Assembly: GCA_011947345.1 (NCBI GenBank)
Contig: JAAVTG010000039.1
Coordinates: 62,001 to 126,000 of the forward strand
DNA length: 64,000 nucleotides
Direction of reading: 5' to 3'
Origin: Phytophthora quininea
Lineage: Eukaryota > Oomycota > Peronosporomycetes > Peronosporales > Peronosporaceae
The notes below the pieces were generated by a model, which did no database searches, was not told the DNA's origin, and saw nothing but the letters and a program-made list of their open reading frames with translations. Position numbers and translations under genes: made by a program. This document shows positions 55,734 through 64,000 of this stretch, one piece after another; position 1 is the stretch's first letter, and each line of letters opens with the position of its first letter.

Positions 55734-58620
55734 CTATAGGAAAGCTCGCAATCCACTACGAGGATCCCCTTGCATCTGTTGGTTGGTGTTATCATTGTTT
55801 TCGTCCCCGGGTGACACGCTGTTCTCTGGTATGTTTTCTTTGCCGTCGTTGGAGGGCTCGCTATCAGACTTTACGTAAAAGAACATGTAGCACGATTCTT
55901 GACTGCGGTATGCTCGGAGTGCGTAGTCTTCAGAAATCTGCACGACAAAAAGTGGTTAAGTTAGTTCATCTCCCAATCGAGTGTGGCGCGGCGTGGCGTA
56001 CCTTGGACTCATGGGTATCGTTTCGCCGAATCCATTGACCGTCCAGGCCACAAACGTCAGCGACGTAGTGTCCTTCGTCGATGCTTTTACCAAGATGGTG
56101 AACGACACTCTGCAACAAGAACACAGCACAAATGAGTACTTCTGACATATTTCGCACGACAGCGCTACGTACTCGCAACGCATATCGCGTTTCATTTCTC
56201 GAGCGTGTCATATTGTTGATTGTGTGTGTCGGATCAATCGATGCAGGGGGCACAACAGGGTCACAACGCTTGAATACAGCTCCAGTGTGAGGGTTAACTT
56301 CGAAACGCTTCAAGTGGAAAACGAGCACGGACGGCAACGACTTGACTTGATACGCCGACTCGGCCTCCTTGCCGGTTTTGCACTTTTCACACGTCAGCTC
56401 CAGCACCTCGGTCTCAAATTGTTTCTGAAGCAGTTTCTCCAAGTCAATCGGTTGTGGTCGAGATGGCCACTCTGGTGCTGATGGTGTCGGCGCTACCGAG
56501 GATACTCCATCCTGCTCGTCTGTAACTGGCGATTTCAATGATTGCTCGTTCTCCACTTTCTCACGGTAGCTGCACGCGGATTTGGGGCAGCAGTAAAATC
56601 GTTCATCGCCACTTCGAGTCACTACAACAGCAAGGTTGCAAAAGCACTGTTGTTGAGAGGGTGGGTCTTGAGGTTCTTCCTCAGCGGTGGGTTCTGGCTC
56701 TGGCGCAGGGTAATACGGCAGATCTAAAGAGAAGTCGTAGAATGTCTCCCCCTGTTTTCGGCTGTACCCGCAGTTCTTGCACGTTAATGTCCGGCTAAGC
56801 TCCGCCCGGAAACATTTCGCCGGCGGTAGCTGGCAAATAAGTTCCTGGTCTGGACTAGACGTTGGCTCTTCCTTCTCTGTCGCGGTCTCGTTTGGCTTTG
56901 AGTTAGTGCGGAAAAAATTCAGGAGACTGCTTCGTTGTGCTTGGGGTGAAGGTTTGTTTTCCTTCTCTAGTTTCTCTGTCACTTCGTGGACCGTTTTCAA
57001 CAACTCATTTTCGTATTCCGTCACCAGGTTCAGCAAGAACTCGTGCGCATCTTGTTGGAAATGACTGTTACGAAGGGGAACAAGGTATGGTTAGAATGAG
57101 CACTTCGGCTCGTAATAAAGCTCACGTACGTTGCGAAAATGGCGTTTTTCTTTCCCATCACATTCTTGAGCGGCTCCGGATTGATAGAGGTCTCGCCACC
57201 CTCGATAACCAACTGGAGCAGTTGCCTCAATGCGTACTGGACTGGGAGGTGCTTCGTATCCCCACTTGTCCGCCACTCATCGAAAATCGTTTTCAGCTGA
57301 TCAAGAGGTTTTGTCCTCACACTTTCATGCGACTGCTTCCGAATGATCTTCAAAAGTTTTCCTCGTCTTGCAAGGCATTTACAAATACCGGGAGAGATGC
57401 CAACGCCTGAACAATTGCGTTCATGTAGCAATAGTTTCCCAGGTTTAGCAGTCCATGTGTGCTTCTGTGAGTCACTTCCCCAGTCGTCTCCTCTGCGGTC
57501 TTCATGGTATCGGTTTGGTCATCATTTTCTTTACTCGCCTCATTGACAACAGATTCCATCGAGACATCTAATGGAGAAGGTGTCTTGTCGGTATCAGACT
57601 TGCTGGGCGGGAAGAAATGCGACGTGATCTTCTGTTCTGCTGGTGCCGTGTCCGTCTTGTTGGACTCATCGTCAAGCATCAGCTGGAGTGACCGTACACG
57701 TTTGTTGATAGACCCCGTAATAGACTTCCTTCTATTGCCATCGCCGCTCCCAGACCCACTTGAATGTCCTGTGCCTTGGTTCTCAGGAGTATGGTGGCTG
57801 TCTCGCTTTAAATCGGGCGGTGTTGGTCCGCTTTGCAACCTCAACGACCGAACTGGGCTCAGCCATTCACGAGCAGGAGAACGAGACAAAGGCGTCGTAT
57901 CGGCACGATTTCCAGCACTGGATGGACTCAATGAATGACGCGCTTTTTCCGGAATGGGGAGCGGAACGGTGATCGTAGCGGCGATCGCAGAGGAGACGCC
58001 GACGACTTGCTGCCCGTTGCTATAGGCAGAGGTGGTGGCAGTGTCAACTGTTGAGGCGTTCCGATGGTCGCTAGAGGACTGCGCTTTGGCGTCATCGGCG
58101 GCTTCGGCGCTGGACTCTTCATCAATGGTGGCGGGCTCTTCATCGGACTCTTGAGCGTGTTGACTGGCGTGAAGCCCATGACTTGGCTCAGCTGCTTGCG
58201 GATCTTACGCTTCTTTTGCGGACTTCCACGCCTGCCTTGCCTTCCACCTGGTTCTTTAATTCCGCATAGAATTTTTGCTGTCTGCGTCCAGTGGCACCGT
58301 GAACACGAAGCGCCGCTTGCCGTTTTCCACTTGCACTGTGCGAGTGGGCGCAGCATCCACCGTCGCGTCCTTGTGGGTCAGCACGGCCTTACCCACCCAC
58401 AGTACCATGTCGCCGCTCACCAGCCGCGCGTTGCCAACTTCCTTGCGTAGCACCAGGTCTGTCTGTAGCTCGGTGCGGTGAATTTCTCCGTCGTCGCACG
58501 TCACTTCCAGCACCACGTTCTTCACGCACTAAGGAAGAAATAATGTTAGGAAGGAGGGTTAGTAGATTAGCTTGCCTTCAGGTGTAGCCGCATACGCACC
58601 TTGATGGGGAGGTCCCCCAT
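55734..58620 (-). CDS. Ubiquitin-specific protease, USP37-like, with N-terminal PH-like domain
   Basis: Deubiquitinase. There are five exons (58620-58600, 58528-57130, 57064-56173, 56109-56002, 55937-55734) with introns of 63-71 bases; about 875 residues. Residues 1-110 resemble the PH-like domain of USP37. A disordered region of about 270 residues follows, with SPLRSPLRSPFRSPF repeats. The cysteine box is LLNLGNYCYMNAIVQ, where the usual NTC is NYC. The QQD motif is HFQQDAHEFLL. Zinc-binding CxxC pairs (CKNC, CEKC) and the histidine box GHYVADV are present. Four missing bases, all in A or T runs (around 58270, 58215, 57945 and 57357). Divergent genes lie beyond a CCAAT-rich spacer. Confidence 0.88.
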
Positions 58621-58708
58621 GGCGAGCGAGGTCTGCGTCCGAGGCGAAGTCTTGCGCACTGCCCGCGAGATTTTGGCGGACAGGTTTTTGGCGGCAAAAC
58701 AATTTAAG

Positions 58709-58737
58709 CCAATCACAGAATCGCACGCCCGGATTGG
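58709..58737. promoter_or_regulatory. Pair of CCAAT boxes upstream of USP gene
   Basis: CCAAT at 58709-58713 and its inverse ATTGG at 58733-58737 lie about 90-115 bases upstream of the USP start codon. The inverse copy is embedded in GGATTGGCTGAAA, the same string as at 12-24 upstream of GRP94. Confidence 0.4.
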
Positions 58738-58878
58738 CTGAAACAGACCACTTCAACTTGCCTCGCACATCAACAGCAAGACTGGACGGCTAGTGGACTC
58801 ATTAGAACACAGACTAGACTACGACAACGTTGCGTAACTTGAACGGTGCGCAGCGGGACAGGAAGGTTGCTGGCACGC

Positions 58879-60070
58879 CTAGATCTCGGCGACGTTGATC
58901 ATTTGATAGTGACCACGGCAATAGCCTCCTTCTTGGGTGCTCTTGGTGCATCCTTCCGCTTTACAGCGCTTTCCCCTATAGCAGTCAAACGGTTAGGACG
59001 ACAATCTCCATTGAACTGTGCATGGTTGGAGACGTACCTCCATGGCTCTTGCACAGACCACGAGACTGGGCCGAGTTCTTGCAGCCTTCGATGGCGCAGC
59101 GCTTGCCTGCAGTGCCAAAACGCTATCAATCAGGCTAACAAAAGTGTCGAAGAAGCATCAAGACGTACCTCCTCCATGGGCAATGCAGAATCCACCGCCT
59201 TGGTCGCTGCGCGTGCACTCAGGGAAGGTGCATCGCTTGCCGCCGCCGTGCCGCTTGCACAGTCCTCTCGACCGAGCACCTTTCGTGCAGCCTGGGATGC
59301 TGCAGTCCTTCGACTTTCTTGCCGACTTGCAGGTTCGTCGCGACGCCGCATGTGAAATAGAGCGTCCGTTCCATGAGGCACGCTTTCGTCGACGAGGAGT
59401 CTTTGTCGGCTGCGGCGCAACGTCGAACTTAAGCGTCCTGCTGGCACTCTTGGGGGCCACGTTCTCTCGGTTTTCAGCCGTCGTGCTGCGTGTTGCAGGC
59501 CTTTTCGTATCCACAGCCAGTTCAGAAACTACAAAGTAGTTTCTGGGGAAGTGTCCTTGTTGGTGACGAGGGAATTTCTCTCGTAAGCCTGGTCGTCGAG
59601 GTGCGTCACCTGTAGAAAACATAAAGTGAGAACAATGCTGTCACACCGGACTAAGATCGTACAATACTTACAGGGTGCCGGCTTCGTTGCTCGATGCTCC
59701 TCGAAAAGCGAGAGAATTGGGCTGTCGAAGAACTCGCGACCTGTGAGATCAAGCTCTTGGGTTCCAGTCACTTGGTGGTGCCGATCCATGCACGCGTCGA
59801 CGTCTGGACTAATGTACTCCAGGCACTCTGTCTGCTCCAGTAGTTCGACCCACTCGTGCGGTTCGAGTCTGCTCAACAAATACGCACGTAGGTAGACCAA
59901 CAAGAGAGTTCAGAGTGCATCTTTGCGTACCGGCGCTCGTTCTGGTGAGGCTGCACCTCTTCAGGAACCGCCAACCACAGGAGTACGTCGCCATCGTGAA
60001 CATGAAGGTGAGGTGGTCCTGTTGACGCTGATGCAGATGGTACTTGACTCTTCATGTCCGTCTCTTCCAT
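58879..60070 (-). CDS. Zinc-finger-repeat protein (WRKY19-type CxxxxC-CxxH fingers)
   Basis: Putative regulator, widespread in oomycetes in my recollection. There are five exons (60070-59931, 59868-59672, 59609-59169, 59106-59038, 58975-58879); all four introns are 62 bases. About 314 residues. The C-terminal 120 residues carry four repeats of a CxxxxC...CxxHGGG motif: DCSIPGCTKGARSRGLCKRH, RCTFPEC, RCAIEGC and RCKAEGCTKS. Each finger roughly matches an exon boundary. The N-terminal 90 residues have HEWVELLEQTECLEYI, which I do not recognise. One G is missing in the G run at 58973-58976. Its biochemical role is unknown. Confidence 0.75.
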
Positions 60071-60529
60071 CCTGTAGATGCTGCAAGGAGCGACACAGAA
60101 CGCTTTACTTCACGCCCCGTCGGATCAGAGTTGCTAAGAGTTTGTCTCTCTCCAGAGGCAAACCCAAAAGTGAGAGTCCACATCTCGCTGCGTCCTGGCC
60201 CCTTTCACAACCTTCTCCGCTCGAGAAAGTGCGCCACTCACAGACGCCGAGAAGGAAACAACGTCGTCTTTTCTTGGGGGGCTTCTTCTTCTCTTGAAGG
60301 CGACGGAGACAACGGCTAAGCGAGTGAGAACGGAGCCACAGCAAAAGCCACAGCTGAACATGCTTCCTATAGCTCCGTCAGCCTCCAGACACACACGGTG
60401 ACGCGCAACAGCGAGAACCCGAAGGCGACGAGTCCTTTCCGAGGAGTGATGGTCAAACTTCAACTTGAAGTTAGACTCACTTGAGTGGGGTCACTAAAGT
60501 GAGAATGGGCGACCTCTCAAATTTCCGAG
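60071..60529. other. Divergent spacer, zinc-finger and Calx-beta genes
   Basis: 460 bases separate two divergent start codons. Open frames cross it on both strands without recognisable content. It contains the imperfect direct repeat CTCACTTGAGTGG/TCACTAAAGTGAG around 60475-60505. Otherwise I see nothing. Confidence 0.4.
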
Positions 60530-63500
60530 ATGGAGCGAGATGGCGGCCGATGTGTGCTCTGCTGGGTCTGGCTGTGGCTTGGTGTAGCGGTCTTCGTGTT
60601 AGGTAGTGTCGGCATCGACGCAGCGTCGACCATCGGCTTCAGCAGCGCCTTCACAGACGCCGCGAACCCGTTCTCAGTGGCGGAGTGTGATCCCTCCTGT
60701 ACCTCCCCTGGCTCACTCTCTATGAATTTGATACTGACGAGATCCGGAGACCTCTCGTCAACTGCTTCTGTCACCGTCTCGACTCGAGCCCCCACCACAC
60801 CAGGAACAACAGCTGCTACGGCCGGAGTGGACTACACCCCATTGATGGGCGTCACTGCGACGTTCGCAATCAACCAAGCACAGCAAACCGTTTCGGTCAC
60901 TATCATTTCGGACGTAGTGTATGAGCCAAACGAGCAGTTCGAGGCGTATCTGACCAATCCAAGCTCTGGAGTTACACTAGACTCTGCAGCGAGCACTGCG
61001 TTCGTTGTGATTCAAGACGGAGGTGACGGTAAGAATGCTTTATCTGTGGATTTATTCTAAAGTATTGACTTCTGCTACTATTAGTTGGGATTTTTACTTT
61101 TAGTGCACCAAATTACACGTTTATTGAAAATGCTGGCACTGTGCGAGTGAAGATTGTTCGATATGGCGGGACTAGTGGTACTGCCGTGGTAGTCTATGCG
61201 TTGACTAACCCAATGCAAGCCACTGCGACGGTGAACAAAAACTTTAAAATGCTCAACTCGTCATATGTGAATTTTGCTGCCGGCCAAACGGAAGGATATA
61301 TCTACGTCGAGCTGATTAATGATGACGTCTACGAGGCTAACGAGTATTTCTACATTGGAATTTCAAATGTTAACTCACCAGGAGAGATTGGTTCGACGCC
61401 CACTTCTGTCGTGTTTATCGCTGACGATGGAGATGCAGGACAATTCAACTTTGCAGTTCCATATATTTTTTGCCGAGAGGACAGCGGAAACGCAGTTGTC
61501 ACCATCGAACGCGATCTAGGATCTTCTTCCGCCTCATACGTGCCTGTCACTCTCGTGGTTACGACAGTCAATGCAGACAGCAACGCCACGCAGGAGGCAG
61601 CCAAGCTTTTGACTACTTGGGTGTATCTCAACAGCTGACTTGGGCAACCGGTCAAGCGAACCAAACTTTTTCTGTCAAAATCTTCAATAACAACAGATAT
61701 CAATCTGCGTCACGAGCTATTAAGGTCCGTCTGGATTCCGTTGCGGGTGGAGCGTCTATCGGGGCACAATCTGATTTGTGGATTTATATTATAGACGATC
61801 GCGATGCTGGTACGCTTTCATTTGAAGTGTCACATTATGAGGTGCTGGAAAATGCTGGAAGAGTTACAGTTAAAGTCACACGATCGGGCATCCCGGATCC
61901 TACCAATGTGAATTCGTATAGTGATGGCATCGTGACCGTCGACATCGCTACGTATGGAGGCACAATCGTCCCTGGCAAAGCGAAGTATGATGCTGACTAC
62001 GACTATGGTATTGTTCAGGCTCGTGGATGCACGCACATCAGCCCGTGTACGGCTGATGCATACACTGCATACACCCCTATCCAGACAACTACCCTTACAT
62101 TCGCAAATCAAGAGGTATCAAAAACTGTTGATATCACCATTCTCAACAACAACTTTTTCTGGCACCGAACCAAGTCTTCAAGGTGGCTCTTAGTAATGTT
62201 AGGGGTGGAGCCCATCTTGGGGTAGATTACGAGCACCCCATCGAGTGGAGTTGGTATCACAGTGAATTTCTAGCTCTCGAGCCCCGTGTCGATCTACTGC
62301 TGGATAATGTTGGGACTATTGTAACCATACAAGATGACGGCGATCCCGCAATTATCGTGACCAAGGCAAGTTTGTCGGTGTCCGAAATTGGCCAGGTGGA
62401 TTCATTTCGAGTCCGACTTAACTCTCCACCAACCTCCACTGTCGATATCCTGTTAGGTTTTAACGCGGCGGAACTGTCGCTGTCGCCATCCGCCTTATCC
62501 TTTACAACTACTAACTGGAACCAATACCAACCAGTTGGTGTACAATCAGTTCCTGACAACTCGGCAGACGGGATTCACAGCAGCATGATCACTATTACAC
62601 CTTTCAGTAGTGATCCAATGTATGGTTTACCACTCAGGACTCTGGCAAGTTCAACAGGGTTTACTCTCGCGACTGGCATTTATACTCAGATTTGGGGCAC
62701 GTATGATACAGGAAATCCTGGACATGCTTTTCCTTGGCAAGAAAGCAGTGGAGTTTTGACATCTCCGGCTCAGCAGAGTCCAATAACCGCTTTTATTCTT
62801 GATGACGATCAAGCAATGATTATTCTAACTCCTGAAGTTGTTCGCTATCAAACTGCCAGCAATGGGCCCAGGAATTTTGTTAGCATCCGAGAAAGCGGAC
62901 ATTCTGCATCTGTTGGGGTAACACTGGCAAGTATGCCTCATGCAGATGTCCAAGTATCATTTGCTGCTGATTCGAGCTCTGCTCTTGTGGCAACACCTAA
63001 TGCGCTGCAATTCTCCTCTGCCAGCTGGCAATCTACCCAATACATCACAGTGTCGGCGACTACTCCAAGCGACGCGACAGAGGTACAAATGCACAAAGTG
63101 TTGGTCTACTCCAGCAGTAGTGGGGATAGTGGATATAACCATGGAAGCGCATCGGTTGCATCAATCTTCGTCAGCCGATTCCCACCGGCTACTGTTGTTT
63201 TGGACTCGTCGCTTGTGACTGCACAAGAAAATGGAGGTGCTGGAGCCACCGTAGCTTATGACTTGCATTTGGGTAGTGAACCGATGCACTGGGAACCTGT
63301 TACTGGTGCCTACACGCCTTTCCAAATAACGCTCCAAGCGAACGCTGACACGACACTTAATTTTTCTGCAAGTGCTCCTGGGAATTTGGGGTCCTCCACT
63401 GCCTTGAGTGTGGCAGGTAACTCGTCCCAGAGTACCACCGACTCGGCAGTGAGCTACATCGCAGCAGTTCGATTTAGCACTGTTCCAATAGTCCAAGCTA

Positions 63501-64000
63501 CAACTGAAAGCTCTCAGGTTGGGTTAGCACTTCTCCGGCTGTATCGTTTGAGCGGAGGTGAAAACGGAGGCTTGGGAGGGATCATTGTTGGTGTCACTGC
63601 GGTGGAATTGGGTTTGTCTGACTCTTGGGATGAAGCTTTGCTAACAACGAACTGCTCCCAAGCTACCTCGAATACTATCCCACAATGCTCGTTGGTGGAG
63701 AATGGGACAGAAGTACAATCACTGTTTCCGAACGGTACAACATTTATTAATCTCATGACCAAAACTGATGGCGAAGAACTTATCGTCCAAAGCAAGCAGA
63801 TCGATCCAAGTACAAACGAATTTGTTCCTTCTGCAGGGTGGGTCGAAATTGACGTTACCACCGCTCTTAACCGAGTTTTATCACAGCAGCAAAATGCTGA
63901 TTTTTCCAGCGACACAACTGTCACATTTCTCATTTATTCACGTTCAGCAGCTACTTTCGTATACGATGGAATAAATGAGGTGTTTTTCGCGTCCAAAGAG
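60530..64000 (+). CDS. Secreted or surface Calx-beta-repeat protein, incomplete at window end
   Basis: Large extracellular protein, probably adhesive or calcium-binding. Exon 1 is 60530-61028; after a 56-base intron, exon 2 runs from 61085 beyond the window. A signal peptide (WLWLGVAVFVLGSVG) is at residues 13-32. Calx-beta units are seen from the repeats VYEPNEQFEAYL, VYEANEYFYIGI and IENAGTVRVKIVR, each with the acidic DDGDAG loop. Two missing bases (near 61605 and 62160) break the frame; beyond 62162 it is open to the last base (over 610 codons). More beta-rich repeats follow there. Several N-glycosylation sequons (NCS, NGT) occur. No membrane anchor is visible in the portion present. Confidence 0.78.

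Noticed and set aside
60134..60463. 109-codon minus-strand frame in the divergent spacer
   Set aside because: Basic low-complexity translation; starts inside the promoter region of the two flanking genes.
1..64000. tRNA, rRNA, transposons, CRISPR arrays, viral genes
   Set aside because: Looked for by eye on both strands; no cloverleaf, terminal repeats, transposase motifs or spaced repeats were seen. A covariance-model scan would be needed to exclude small RNAs.

Overview
This window looks like nuclear DNA of an oomycete, most likely a Phytophthora-like species. The evidence is: dense protein genes, many very short GT-AG introns (about 45-85 bases), a receptor that fuses seven membrane helices to a phosphatidylinositol-phosphate kinase (a hallmark of oomycete genomes), an oomycete-type Inr/FPR core promoter in front of the first gene, and flagellar genes that fit a zoospore-forming organism. 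No rRNA, tRNA, transposon, CRISPR array or viral gene was recognised.

Layout. 0.1-5.8 kb: ER chaperone GRP94 (+) and flagellar coiled-coil CFAP58 (-). 6.0-12.0 kb: dienelactone-hydrolase-like protein (-), SEC62 (+), purple acid phosphatase (-), cyclin C (+). 12.0-13.2 kb: no gene seen. 13.2-18.1 kb: PX-domain protein (+), APC-type transporter with a soluble tail (-), mitochondrial-type thioredoxin (-). 18.2-24 kb: multi-pass membrane protein with a class-3 lipase domain (+), PP1 inhibitor of the PPP1R11/YPI1 family (+), Polycomb subunit SUZ12 (-). 24-31 kb: a large unrecognised seven-exon gene (+) and a CEP192/SPD-2-like centrosome gene (-). 31.3-39.1 kb: mitochondrial carrier (+), La protein (+), CIP2A homologue (-), glutathionyl-hydroquinone reductase (+). 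39.2-47 kb: RAPTOR (-), Tctex-type dynein light chain (+), GPCR-PIPK (-). 47.5-55.6 kb: a RING-CH-like fragment, glutamine-dependent NAD synthetase (+), S6K-like AGC kinase (-), calcium ATPase (+). 55.7-64 kb: USP37-like deubiquitinase (-), zinc-finger-repeat protein (-), and a secreted Calx-beta protein (+) that runs off the right edge.

The genes do not form one pathway, as expected for eukaryotic housekeeping DNA. Some are functionally related: RAPTOR and the S6K-like kinase (TORC1 signalling), CFAP58, the dynein light chain and CEP192/SPD-2 (cilium and centrosome), CIP2A and PPP1R11 (phosphatase inhibition), and GPCR-PIPK, the PX protein and the calcium pump (phosphoinositide/calcium signalling). 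At least ten neighbouring pairs are divergent and share short promoters, several with CCAAT boxes.

Data quality matters here. Reading frames break about fifty times inside clearly homologous coding sequence. In nearly every case one base is missing from, or rarely added to, a short mononucleotide run. This points to uncorrected sequencing error rather than pseudogenes. CDS coordinates below run from start codon to stop codon and include introns; introns and breaks are given in the evidence.
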